Counted from the first letter of the stretch, positions 44,470-55,214 are shown. The stretch is 64,000 nt of DNA from Artemisia argyi (GCA_030686995.1 CM060684.1:7027897-7091896); one strand, 5' to 3'. The notes: generated by a model not told the origin, from the sequence alone. A program made the numbers and translations.

Positions 44470-44813
44470 TGTTAGGTCACCATTTAGTAAACACAAGTAT
44501 GATATAAAGAGAAATGAGATGAGAAATACATTTGGTTGATTATAAGATAATAAGAAAGATAAAAGTGCAAGAGTTTCCTTAAGGTAATCTAATAACCAAC
44601 AATATTGAAAGATACATTAGCTTAGTATTTATAGGAGGAGGACTAGGGCAACACTCCCTTCCTCCCTCCTTTCTTTAAACGTGGGCTTTAAGGCCCATAG
44701 GGCTTTAACACTTAAGCCTTGTAACATAAACTAAATGAAATAAATACTAAAGCAACCTATTACAAAATGTAATGACCGAGACTTGACTAAATACTAAAAG
44801 TATGATCCCAACA
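44470..44813 (-). repeat. 5' LTR of the Sirevirus-like element
   Basis: 344 bp, TG...CA, flanked outside by CGTAT. Promoter-bearing copy. Confidence 0.95.
44626..44633 (-). promoter_or_regulatory. TATA box of the 5' LTR
   Basis: Minus strand CTCCTCCTATAAATACTAAG. A/G-rich run followed by TATAAATA; likely transcription start about 30 bp further toward gag. Confidence 0.65.
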
Positions 44814-45326
44814 CGTATAAAAACATATATGTTTTCTGTTTTGGATTATAAAACATATATGTTAAAACATGTGCTTATAAACGGAATGGTTAAAACATGT
44901 ATGTTTTTTTATTTAGTAAGTGTAATTATTGTTTTTTTCAAAGACTTCATGTTTGCCAAACAAGTATGTTTCCTAAAACATATATGTACTTATGAACATG
45001 CAAAATTTTTAATAATATTATTGTTGCTAATTTTTGTAATTTCTTTGTATCAGGTGTAATTACAAGAATGTTTGCGGCTACAAGTGTGCATACATGTCCG
45101 ACTTTTGAAAAAATGTTGACGGCTACTCGTGTATAGATCGATTGTATTCATATATTTATGCTTTTAGAAATTTGTATTTTAATTGTATTTCAATTGATAT
45201 CGAAGTTTGTATATACTCGTAACATTTATGTACTTGGTTTGTTATAAATTTCATTATATTAAAATACCTATATGCACCTAAATATTTCTTGAAACATATA
45301 TTGCAGCCATAAATCTATAAATATGC

Positions 45327-45329
<3 letters not shown>

Positions 45330-45380
<51 letters not shown>

Positions 45381-45534
45381 ATTTATGCATTTTGACTATT
45401 TGAAAACATGTATGCACCTTGACTATTTTGAGGAAAAAAAACATGTATGCATCTTTGCCTAAAAAAAACATGTATGCACCATTACTATTTGAAAAAAATA
45501 ATAATAATTAAAAAAAAAATCCGAATTTTTTTGT

Positions 45535-45564
<30 letters not shown>
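45330..45564. repeat. A runs and ACATGTATGCACC repeats in the outer element
   Basis: Long A run at about 45331-45379 and another at 45538-45564. Between them AAACATGTATGCA(C/T)C occurs three times (about 45402, 45440, 45466). Related AAACATATATGTTT palindromes occur at 26540-26585 and 44820-44990, so they belong to the outer element. Confidence 0.6.
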
Positions 45565-45568
<4 letters not shown>

Positions 45569-45766
45569 GAATTTTAGCATTTATAAAAAAACGGGAATTA
45601 TAAAAAAATAAAAAATAATATGAAAATATCTTTTACTATTATACCCTTTTGAATTAAATAAAAATAACAAAATGCTATGGAGCATTAAATGGTGTACATT
45701 GTATATTATTAGTTGTAAAAGAGTGGTCGCAGTTCTTGCAGATAAGGTGGTTCTCGTAAGAAAAGG

Positions 45767-45769
<3 letters not shown>

Positions 45770-45811
<42 letters not shown>
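45770..45811. repeat. (TA)n microsatellite at the right end of the insertion
   Basis: About 20 TA units, partner of 25455-25542. Confidence 0.9.
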
Positions 45812-45813
<2 letters not shown>

Positions 45814-46200
45814 CGATAAAGTCATATGCGAGTAAAGTATGCATATGCATATTGATGTAAAACACACGAACAAGTTAGACACATCGATATGTATCAGTTT
45901 CATCATGTTCATGTTTTAACGTCTTAAAAAGATTATAGATGCATGAATTCAATTGATATAATTATTACATGCATCATTCATAGAAACTTACTGGTTATTA
46001 TTTTAGGATTTAAAATTGAATTAGTATTCATTGAGTTAAAAAGATGCATGCAGAGGAGGAGCAAAACGGCCGGGCCGGGCGGGCACATCCCACGGTCTAA
46101 ACGGGCAGGCCCAAATAGGCACGAGCTTAAAGGGGCAAGGGTCAAACGGGTAAGGGCCAAACGGGCTCATATTACACAAATCGCTTTAGAAAATACCCCA
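45812..46200. repeat. DC1 upstream unit, copy C (right part)
   Basis: Starts TTCGATAAAGTCATATGC and follows copy A from 18434 to about 18690 (GTTAAAAAGATGCA, GCAGAGGAGG). It continues into CGGGCCGGGCGGGCAC and AAACGGGC repeats. Completes the host copy split by the 20-kb insertion. Confidence 0.8.
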
Positions 46201-46499
46201 AACAACAAAATAAATTCCTCAAACGTAACACCTCATTTATATTTAAAAAATTAAATAAAATTAATTATATTTCAAAGCAATTGTCATGTTCTCCAATTGA
46301 GAGAAAATAGGTGTCCATTAATGCCCATATAACTTTTAAATGGGCATACATAGCATTTCAAAAAAAAAAGAAGCCAGATCTTTAATAAAGTTGCCTAAAC
46401 GTGCGACTGCTCAGATTCAAGCCTGTAATGGCGGATGAATAGAGTCGTAACTACACTGAAATTTATTATGTTTGTGTTGATAAACCCGAGTATACTAGT

Positions 46500-48655
46500 T
46501 TATTTTGGTAATGATACGTGGTGTGTGCTTATTTACACATCTTTTTCTTACTAAATGAAGACCAAAACGACCAAAAACTAACCAAAAATGCCAAAGATAA
46601 CGTGTTTTTGTGTTTATGATCGTGCAGGAACGGATAATTAAAAAACAGACATAATTGAGGCCAAAAAGACAAAAACGAGCACGAGATTTGGAAAATTGTC
46701 AAAAGCCGGAGCTTGGATGGGAAACGGAGCATAATGGAGCATTACCGAATCGACTCAACACGATTTTGAAGAAAAGGATGAAAAGTCAAAGTCAAAGGCA
46801 AAAAGTCAAAGATTAAGTCAATCCCGAGAATGTGACATTGAGGGGAGTGTGGAAAACAAAACCAAAACCCGTAATCACCTTTCTACCCGTAACCTTAACC
46901 CAAAATTACCGAAATACCCGCACCCAAAACCACAATTCCCCAAATTACCCTTCATCCCGAGCTTAAACGAAAAATCAATTTCTAAACCCTTTTCCAAAAA
47001 CCACTTTTCAAAATAAAATCACGAAACCCTTTTTGTCAAAACGTTTTATTAGGTATTTTATATTAGTAGTAGTATTATTTTCTTATTATTATTATAATTA
47101 TATATTAAAAAAAAAAGAAAAAAAAAAGAAAAAAACATTTTACACTTTCAGTTTCACTTTTAATTTAACTATAACATTTTTTTAAAACCAATTTACTTTT
47201 ACTACACCTTAATGCTAAACTAACACTAATATTCCTACACCCACTAATCCTAAACCCACCACCAATCCAATCCACACCATCACAACACCTTCCATGCCCA
47301 ACACATCCACTCCTAACCCAACTTAAGCCCAAACCCAAACACAATCAATAAAAACGTTTTATTACTCCACCTCTTTACCCGCCATATCCTTACCTCCCTC
47401 CCTCTCCTTTTCCTGCAACACTCCATCCTCCCCTCAAAAGCTCCCCCCACTATCTCCTTTTCCAAGAAAGCTATCAAAAGATAACAACTGGCATCACATG
47501 TTGCCACTGCCAAGTCACCAATCCACAACCATTTGGGCGCCAAAACTGAATTGGATGAGATCACCTCAGATAAAATTAAGGGTTGGGATTTGCTGGTTTA
47601 ACCTAGCCCTTGTGACTTTCATTGGTCAAAAAGTGTTCAGATAACACTCTTAGGGGTATATTAGAACAGTCAAAGCTTTAAAAGTGGTTGTCATTAGCTA
47701 AAAAGTCAAAATCCATCTTCTAATCCCATATTTGCATAACTGTTGTAATTTGGAGTTAGCATAATCTTTATTTAGGCTCTCAACTTGTTAAAATTGTTTT
47801 GATTAATCTCATTTAGGGCTAATAGATCAATATCAGTCATCTAGGGGCATTAGAAATCAATCAAAGTCAACTTTTAGAAAAATCTCAAAAAGTCAAATTT
47901 CCAAGTCTGTTGAAATGGGACAACTTTCTAAATCACTTGTAGGTTTCATTTTTGCTTGGAAATCAATAAAAATTGTTGTTTTGTAGTCTTTGGCAGCTTT
48001 TATATCAAGTTCAAAAAGAAACTTGCAAATTGGAATAGATTTGGTCACTTGAATCTGTGTCCAAAAGGGGCTGTTTGAGTAAAAAACTCCCCTGACCTAG
48101 TAGGCATAGGTTTGGGTCAGTTTTCAATTGACCATAAGTTGGTCAATTCTGGGTCATTGGTTGTGATTCTTGTTGTTTTAGAATCCCCCCTAGATTGTTT
48201 ATAGGCTAGTGCTTTTTGTTTCCCCTCTAGTGCTTATTAGGTAGCTTAATTTTGAGCCTTATTTTCCCTTTTGGCTGCTGCTGCTGTTTGTTCTTAGAAC
48301 AGCTGAGCTTGTTGATTTCTTTTTATTTGAACATGCTTGATCTTGTTGTATTGTTGTTGTTGTTTATTGATGTTGTCATGTTTGTGTTTGCTTTTGGGCT
48401 CCTTGGCTTATTTGGTTTAGCTTATTGTGGTGTTTGTTAGTTGCTATATTTCAAAAGCTCAAACTTTAAATCTGTGAAATTAATAAGCCTGCATCAAGCT
48501 TATTAAAGCTTTTCAGGAAATTTCATTTCAAAAAAATTGCTGGTTTTTATTGTTAAATTAGTTTGCAAAAAGAAAATTTGAAAAAAAAAGAAAGATAATT
48601 TGCCAAAAAATTGCTGGTTTTTATTGTTAAATTAGCTTTTCAGGTAATCGACCGA
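46500..48655. mobile_element. LTR-like or large-retroelement tract, degraded
   Basis: Long ORF-free stretch beginning near TGATACGTGGTGTGTGC (46513) in the middle of host copy C, before host homology resumes at 48725. Its composition (C-rich ACCCAAA tracts, then T-rich low-coding DNA) recalls the 4.1-kb LTR at 56217, but I found no strong sequence match. It ends with a short direct repeat (TTGCTGGTTTTTATTGTTAA, at about 48537 and 48608). Confidence 0.35.
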
Positions 48656-48724
48656 CTAATCGGTTAAAAATCGCTACTCGGCCATGGACCGCCTCAGTAC
48701 CGATTCACGATTTTTGCAACATTG

Positions 48725-48960
48725 CGATTACTTACATCTTAACTCTTCATATCCCGCTCCCACATGATTGTGTATTAGTTGTTTAGATTCGACAAGATAA
48801 AAGATCCAGAATTTTACTATATAATAGAAATATACTTTAGTTTATAACATCGAGAAGACATAGTAATAAGTAAAAAGGAAAAGAGAAAAATCAAAAGAAG
48901 GAAAAGAAGAATATGAGACCCACCATTTAGTAGTATTAAGTATTAACTTTTGCTTTTGTT
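48725..48960. repeat. host segment duplicated from 19095-19330
   Basis: Shared CATCTTAACTCTTCATA, CACATGATTGTGTATTAGTT and ACATCGAGAAGACATAGT. It is the collinear continuation of copy C. Confidence 0.7.
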
Positions 48961-49082
48961 TTCTTTTACATGTCCTCTTTATTTTACTTTAGCAATTTTT
49001 ACCTTTTACTTTATTTTGCTTTTACTTTAGCAGTATTAAGGGGTGTTTGTTTCGGCTTATACATGGGCTTATTAGCTTATAT

Positions 49083-49165
49083 TAAGGGGTGTTCCTTTAT
49101 CATTCACGGTCATATCCTCAAGGCCATATTTGTTCCACATTCTCCTTTACCTAGCCTCATTAAAA
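49083..49165 (-). repeat. displaced copy of LINE ORF1 DNA
   Basis: TTCCTTTATCATTCACGGTC through CCTAGCCTCATTAAAACTAA is nearly identical to 49720-49800 apart from a short deletion (GATGGTA lacking). A local rearrangement within the LINE fragment. Confidence 0.7.
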
Positions 49166-49169
49166 CTAA

Positions 49170-50240
49170 TCATTCCTCTGTCACTTTTTGAAACCCATCA
49201 TTAACTCCACTATTCACCTTACTCAGCTTCTCATTTTCAGCTTCTCTAGGTATCATTCTACAATTCACATCATCATGACCAAACACACAACAATGGCCGC
49301 ATCTAGTAGGCTTCCAAGCATACTCAACCTGCACATATTTGGTCATACTAGTACTTGCATCCTTTTTCCTATATGCTATTTCAATTACATCTTTGAATTG
49401 CTTTTCAGCATTCAACTCTATAAACACCCTAGCAAAACAAAGTCTTCCCATTCATGTCATAAACGCTTTGGTAGTCACTTCATCCATAATGAATGGTTTG
49501 CCTAAGCAGCTTGCTAAAGAGCTTATTCCTTTAACACTCCAAGCTTCAAGTGGCACATTTAGTAATTTCACCCAAACCGGCAATTTCTTAGGTTCAGTCT
49601 TATCCAAGCAAACATCAATTCCCCATCTTTGAAAAACAATGGTTTGTTGTTAACCATCCAAGGAGCATTGCTAATAACCTGTAATATACCCCGCTCATCT
49701 TGAAACTTAAAAAAGAAAATTCCTTTATCATTCACGGTCATATCCTCAAGGCCATATTTGTTCCACATTCTCCTTAGATGGTACCTAGCCTCATTAAAAC
49801 TAACCATACAACCTAAGAGCTGGCCACATACAGTCTTATTCCACTTAGCACTTCCTAAATCAACAATTTCTTCATCAAAGATAGCAATTTCTACCCCATT
49901 TTCATTAAGTTCATTTGGGATCATTTGTAATGTATTATCATGAGTATTGGTTTTAAGAATTTGTGCCAAAGTACTTGTGTTTTCCCTACTAGACTTATTC
50001 AAATTAGTGCAATCACCATTATCATTGACATCAATCCTAGTAACCTCATGAGTAGCACATACATCCCCACTAGTACCACACATGTAGATTTATAACAGTC
50101 TTCATTTGAACCACTATCAGTATTGACACCATTCAATTGATTATTCACATCTTTATCACAATTGGGATTAACCTGAGTAGTTTGTGATTTGTTTACCCGA
50201 CTTTGCAGAACAGGAAAACTATTTTGGTAATCATTCTTTA
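49170..50240 (-). pseudogene. LINE (L1-type) ORF1 fragment
   Basis: Minus strand. 50083-49568 has a DUF4283-like domain (RYHLRRMWNKYGLEDMTVND, FFFKFQDERGILQVISNAPW, MVNNKPLFFK), continued in another frame at 49505-49170 with FIELNAEKQFKDVIEIAYRK and a zinc knuckle CGHCCVFGHDDVNC. Open frame extends upstream to about 50240 without ATG. In plant LINEs this protein binds the RNA. A frameshift near 49560-49500 and the lack of an adjoining ORF2 mark it as dead. Confidence 0.75.
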
Positions 50241-50344
50241 GTAACTAAAAGTTAAGTTGTAATTCCAACAATATGAGAAATACTATATAGGTTGCAGCAT
50301 ACAGTGTATTTTATTTAAGCAAACATACCGTGTGAAGTCGAACC

Positions 50345-50578
50345 GATATTGTCTTCTTCGTGTTCATCATCACTCATGTAAGTCTCAGTTTGTATAGAAT
50401 ATTAGAATCGCCTTCATGATCTTGTTCTTGTTGATATTCCTCGTATTGGTTCACCCCATATAATGACTCGCGTTTGTGACGATAAGCAAATTTAAGAAAT
50501 TCATTCACTCCCAATTCATATCTATGGTTGTTTGCCCGATGTGAAATGTGCATCCAACGGAGGCTTATCCATATGCTT
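50345..50578 (-). pseudogene. CACTA (En/Spm) transposase fragment
   Basis: Minus strand reads WMHISHRANNHRYELGVNEF followed by LKFAYRH, resembling the N-terminus of TNP2-type CACTA transposases (W-M-x-I-x-x-R ... G-V-x-x-F-L-x-F-A). Ends at a TGA after about 60 residues. No CACTA ends found nearby. Confidence 0.5.
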
Positions 50579-50639
50579 TAGTAATAAAAAAGTTCCTGGA
50601 AACTGATTCTTACTGTTAAACCACAACAAATATATTCAC

Positions 50640-51140
50640 CACTGTGATGAATAGAATGATGGTATGACTAATGTAGATAAGGTTTTTGATAACAATACTG
50701 TGAATGATGATGTGAATAACAACATTGAGGAGATTGTGAATGATAGTAGTACTAGTCGAGTAGATAATGTGAATAAGAAGAAGTCATTAGCAAGTATGGT
50801 CAGAATCAACCGGATTTGCTTATTACTTCCACTCATTATTCTTACTCTTGATATGTTCTTCTTGTTCTTTACCTCTGTGTTCATATATACACAACTAACA
50901 TCTGCCATACATGCATTGATGCTACCTACGTAAGATTAATATAAAACATTTAACTCGAGCCAACATTAGGTTAAATTTTGTATTTTCAATTACATCAAGA
51001 AAGCAAAAGTTTTAAATTTTAAAAAATTGTCAAAAGTATATCGCAATATTAAGTTGAAATAACCTTTAAGTTTTGAGAAAGTTTAATTCATCTGTTTCAA
51101 TCAAATAGGTATGTGATTCTATTTCCTAAGGGAGTTGGAT
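50640..51140. other. uncertain tract
   Basis: A plus-strand ORF (50664-50933) includes VDNVNKKKSLASMV, faintly like LINE ORF1 linkers, then a hydrophobic end. Not enough to call. Confidence 0.25.
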
Positions 51141-51148
51141 GTTGAGAT

Positions 51149-51737
51149 CATAGTTGTCAAAATCGCGCCTAAGGCGCGCCTCGGAGCAAGGCTCCAGCCT
51201 TTGGGCTTTTTTCAGATCGAGGCTCACGACATGCATGAATCTCACAAAAAGCGCGCGCCTTGGGGGCTTTTTGCGCCTAGGAGATGTAACAATTTTTTTC
51301 TTTTCTTTTTTTCTTTCTTTCTTTTTTTTTTTAATATTAAGACAAGATACATGGGCCTTTTAAGTCATAGGATGAGTATTTGTATGATTTGTAAATTTGA
51401 ATTAATTTTATGTTTATTTTATTCATTGGAATTTTCTTTAAGAAGTTACTTTATTTCATTAAGTATTTTCTTTATGACATATTATCATGAAAATATGACA
51501 TTGTGCCTTGAATACTAATCAATTTTAATATTTATAATGGCAATATGTGTCATGCATTAAGTATTTTAACAATATTTTGTGTTATTTAAACTGCATAAAT
51601 GGTCATATATGTTATAAAAAACTTAATGTTTTTAGTGCGCCTCGCATTCATGAATCCCACGCCTTGGAATGTGCCTCGACTCGAGGCTCTTTGCCCCTCT
51701 TTGCGCCTTAGTGCGCCTTGAGCCTTTCAGAACACTG
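51149..51737. mobile_element. hAT-like non-autonomous element, GGCGCGCC family
   Basis: Perfect 8-bp duplication GTTGAGAT (51141-51148, 51738-51745), the hAT size. Ends CATAGTTGTCAAAATCGCGCC and, reversed, CAGTGTTCTGAAAGGCTC. GGCGCGCC and CCTCGGAG-like blocks near both ends match the family member at 430-851. Interior A/T-rich with a T run. Confidence 0.8.
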
Positions 51738-51748
51738 GTTGAGATAAT

Positions 51749-51949
51749 CATTTTAAAATGTTGTGTTCGGTGTTTGTAAGTAAGCGGCTTTAAAACGATT
51801 CCACAAATCAACAAGGCCTCAATGGTATCAGTGTTTTCTTGTTTGATCAGAGTTTGATGCTTCGATATAAAAGCCCTCACTGCCAGTTTAAACACTTCGT
51901 TACTCAACCGTTCAACTTCACTATTCCCTCCAAATGATTCCACAATCAT
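51749..51949 (-). other. possible coding fragment
   Basis: Minus strand has ESFGGNSEVERLSNEVFKLA and TLIKQENTDTIEALLICGI with protein-like composition and no stops for about 65 codons. Family not recognised. It lies between the hAT-like element and the LINE tail. Confidence 0.3.
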
Positions 51950-52091
51950 TTGGTCTCTGGCTTATGGTATGTGATCTGAAATTTCCACTGTTCTTATTCC
52001 CTCCAAAATTGTTAGATATTAATCAATAGTATAAATTTTTGTGCAGTTCGCCACATTTAGGAGCTTTTAATATTTACTACGTAACTGCTAG

Positions 52092-52096
52092 TTTTT

Positions 52097-52129
<33 letters not shown>

Positions 52130-53900
52130 CAAGGTGAATACTTATATTAACTTCTCAAAATGATGTACATCATAAGAATATAACAAAGATTTGGACAAAC
52201 CCAAACCTAGCTACCATATACTAAACAGACAATACAAACATCCTAATTCCATCCAATATCAATATCAGACAAAGCAACATCCTATGTCTGACAAAACTCT
52301 TATCTGATACAATAGAACAGAGCATAAAACAGAGCATCTTCATTCTTTCCATTCATCACTCTAGTCCAAAAACTTCTTATCCTTTATTCATTCACCTCTC
52401 TTATTCACTTTATTTTAGCACCTCCCATCTAGCTACTGATACGATCTTCTATATTATTATTATTATTTAGTTTATTTAGTTTCCTTTTATTATATTTCTT
52501 GGTGACAAAGTTAGGGTATTAGGGTAAGTCTGGGATATCTATTATAAATAGGGTATTATGATTGTAATTATGATCATGCCGAATAATATTATGGTTTATT
52601 GATTTCGTGTCAATTGGGAGAGCTTATTCGACCTCTCGAACGTCGAATACTCTATATTTATTGTTCTTTTATCTCTATACCGAATTGGTTCGTATCAGCT
52701 ACATTTCCTTTAGTCCTTTCTACCAATCCACTCAACCTGCCACCTCAGTAGTAGACAAGGTAGAAAAGGATAAAGGCATCACTAGGAACCCGTAATCCAT
52801 CCATGGGGGCTCTACCAAAACAACCTACATTTCCCTCTCAATGGAAGGCTTCAGTTGCTTGGGAACACACACCCTCCATGATGACCATCCATTACCTCCT
52901 ATGCCTATGTATTGAGTGGACCAAGCAAGTTTACCCTTCATAAAGTGAGACCCTTCTTTATGGTACATTCATACTAGATAGACCTCCTATTTTAGCCAAA
53001 CATACCTGTTCAGTCCCCCCCTAGGCCAACTGAACTAGATAAGAGGTTATTATAGGTACAGTCTTACTAGTTAGAACTCCAAGGTACAAGGTATCTTAAC
53101 TTTATAATGGCTTGCAAAGAACTAATTTTAACAGCAATTGAAATTTTACTTGCTGTTAAACCTGTTTCCAAACACCCCTTTAGGCAGTGGAAACTTAAAT
53201 TTTTGTATATTGCTTCCATATTCCAATCAAATTTCCAATCTTCCAATCATTCTATCAAACTTCATCTTATACTATTTCAGACATACCATATTTCACAGTA
53301 CAAACCTACACTTCCATATTGTCCATGAGTTGATCATCATCAATCTTCATATTCATATTTACTTTCCATTTATCAGCCATATCCTTAACTTGGTTAGATT
53401 GTTTCACTTGTAGACCTGCCTACAATAGCATTGACCACTTCCAACCAATCTCTTTGCTTATCATAAAAAAGTCTTTTATTTCTCTCACTCCATATGTGAT
53501 ACACACAAGCTGCTAAAACCAATCTTCTGACTACACTCGCAATATTCTTGTTGCACTTCATTGAGCACATGCTCATCACAATTTCTTCCCATTCATATCC
53601 AAACTTACCCTGATCTAAGATACTGCACATTTTACCCCATACTTTTTTGGAATATGAGCATTCAAAAAATAAATGACTGTGACTGTCAATACATTCTTTG
53701 CAAAGTGAACATCTCATATCTTGATTAGGAAACCACTTAATCATTCTATCTTGAGTATCCAATCTTCCATGAATAGCAAGCCATAGTATAAATGAATGTT
53801 TAGGAATGCAGTGTGTATACCAAACTAGCCCACTCCAAATAGTTTGGTGCCTATGTTTTACAGGGCCTGAAATATTTCTCAAATCAGAAGCATCATTTTG
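52092..53900 (-). mobile_element. 5'-truncated LINE, 3' end
   Basis: Minus strand: the reverse-transcriptase C-terminal zinc region (zf-RVT) at 53882-53394 reads SFILWLAIHGRLDTQDRMIK, CSLCKECIDSHSHLFFEC and a basic tail NKRLFYDKQRDW. It is followed by 3' untranslated DNA and a poly(A) tail, seen on the plus strand as T at 52092-52118. The left breakpoint at about 53900 falls inside a UTP6-like exon. Interrupted by the solo LTR at 52437-52697. No target duplication identified. Confidence 0.75.
52437..52697. mobile_element. solo LTR, 261 bp
   Basis: TGATACGA at the left is inverted at the right (TCGTATCA), flanked by a perfect 5-bp duplication GCTAC (52432-52436, 52698-52702). Contains a TATA-like CTATTATAAATAGGG. 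No internal domain, so it probably arose by LTR-LTR recombination. Inserted into the LINE tail, hence younger than it. Confidence 0.9.
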
Positions 53901-54545
53901 AAAAGCTGGTGGTTATTTCTATTAGTTCATTGATCAGAGATGGTGGCACCGATGACGGTTTCTCCCTCTCATCTGCAATTGTGAACTTTGTTCTTCAGAA
54001 AAATGGAATTCAAAGTGCAAGAGACATGTATAAGTGGTATGTCGCTAACCCGTTAGCTGTCAAGCATCATTTTCATGAGTAGCCTATATAACAACAAATC
54101 ATCTTACTGTTTTTCTTTGTACTAGTTGAAATATAGACGTACTCTTTGTTGTTGGGGCTCGAAGCTCAGATTTGTTGGTTTAGAAGATGGATATTATTAA
54201 TTGTAGATTTGTTGGTTTAACCCTTTAGTACTCGTATCCTGATGAGGAGCAAAAATGCAAAGAGGGAGAGTTTTTTGTAACATAATTGCTTCATAAACAT
54301 TTTGTAAAATGGCTCGATAGTTTAACATGGCTAACAATTAGGCTTAGCAGTTATCTCTTGTTATGAAGTTGCTGATCTATTGATTGTGCAGGTTTCTTGC
54401 TTTGCCTCGTCACGGGCTCGGTTTCTGTAGAAACTGCATTGAAATGGAAATGAACATTGCATCATCTGCTGGTGGTAAGGCTCATCTTGCATAAGTTCAC
54501 AAGTTGTATGGAGCTGCACTTTCAGCATATGTAGTCCAAGGTAAA
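53901..54545 (+). pseudogene. UTP6: UTP6-like (U3 snoRNP component) fragment
   Basis: Exon-like 53901-54034 reads SLSSAIVNFVLQKNGIQSAR then DMYKW, ending at a GTATGT donor. 54391-54545 after a TTGTGCAG acceptor reads FLALPRHGLGFCRNCIEMEM, NIASSAGGKAHLA, stop, VHKLYGAAL. This matches the C-terminal half-a-TPR (HAT) repeat region of UTP6, a small-subunit processome protein of 18S rRNA maturation. An in-frame TAA in the second exon and loss of upstream exons to the LINE insertion mark it as broken. Confidence 0.6.
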
Positions 54546-54867
54546 TCTTGAAATCACACACAATTAATGATAAAAATACAGGAACTAAAGCAGAAAACAT
54601 ATCATTTGCATGTTTCAACCGTTTTCCTAATAATATTTCTTTTATGTCATGTTTAAAAAGTTAAATATAAGTATGTGTTGAAAACAAGTTTAATAGTCTT
54701 ATGTCTTAATGTATAAACCTTTGGTTCGAGTAGTTTTTAATTTTTTTCTCATCACTCACTGCTACACATATAGTCAAATCGAGAAAAATGTAATGAAGTT
54801 GACGTAACCACTTCATGGCTGTTAAACAAAACATCTAAATCGCAACTCACAAATGGCAACTGGGCTG

Positions 54868-55140
54868 AAGATTCGAACTTGCGACCTCATACTTATAAGG
54901 GATAAATCTTAGCCTTCAAACCAGCTGCAATTTCATGTTTCGTTCTCAAATTTATTTATTTATTGTTGTGTTAAAAATAAGCACCATACATTTGTCTTTT
55001 CTTGTCAAAACACAAATAACATGCCTTCTATGTGAAGGAAAAAGACACAAAACAGCCCACTGCTTGAATTCAAGCTTGTAATAAATGACGCGGTTGCATA
55101 GGGCGTGCTGTAAAATGTTCATAGAGTTTGAATGTGAAAA
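54868..55140 (-). repeat. SINE-like module and duplicated host flank
   Basis: 54868-54955 on the minus strand: GGTTTGAAGGCTAAGATTTA (A-box-like) and GGTCGCAAGTTCGAATC (B-box-like). 54958-55000 is the unoccupied counterpart of the MITE site at 430. 55065-55140 matches 12650-12740. Confidence 0.55.
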
Positions 55141-55214
55141 CATATAAACTATTTTGCACAAATTAACAATGTTGTTATATGTTTAGTAAAAAAGACTAAA
55201 GATTGATCAACTTC

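Larger units (their letters stand above)
26613..44813 (-). mobile_element. Sirevirus-like Ty1/copia retrotransposon, 18.2 kb, recent insertion
   Basis: 344-bp LTRs (26613-26956 and 44470-44813) begin TGTTAGG and end CCCAACA. I find one difference between them (G at about 26684 versus C). The target duplication CGTAT (26608-26612, 44814-44818) is perfect. Gene order on the minus strand is gag, coiled-coil ORF, protease, integrase, RT, RNase H, then a 1476-aa ORF before the 3' LTR. Integrase before RT defines Ty1/copia. A long gag with coiled coil, an extra 3' ORF and repeated polypurine tracts are Sirevirus traits. At a commonly used plant rate of 1.3e-8 per site per year, one change in 344 is about 0.1 million years. 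Coding lesions are described under the individual ORFs. Confidence 0.92.
25541..45770. mobile_element. (TA)n-flanked element with inverted subterminal repeats, carrying a nested retrotransposon
   Basis: Left end (25555-25620): GAGAACCATTTTAAATGCAA, GAACTGCGAAAACCAC, TTAATGCTCCATG. Right end in reverse (45765-45680): GAGAACCACCTTATCTGCAA, GAACTGCGACCACTC, TTAATGCTCCATAG. The order is the same, so these are inverted repeats. Host copy A shows the site without the insert. Removing the nested retrotransposon leaves about 2.0 kb. Exon-like parts are present: 25800-25905, an in-frame acidic stretch ending DEDDPSLSG at a GGTAATT donor-like site, and 45058-45136 after TTTGTATCAG. Class not established; a TA-preferring DNA transposon is likely. 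Confidence 0.6.

Noticed and set aside
45672..45912. ORFs with YIYIYI runs
   Set aside because: Created by the (TA)n microsatellite.
46500..48655. second copy of the 4.1-kb LTR
   Set aside because: Similar composition but I could not align more than short words.
49170..53900. single full-length LINE
   Set aside because: On the minus strand ORF1 lies downstream of the RT tail, the wrong order, so these are two separate fragments.
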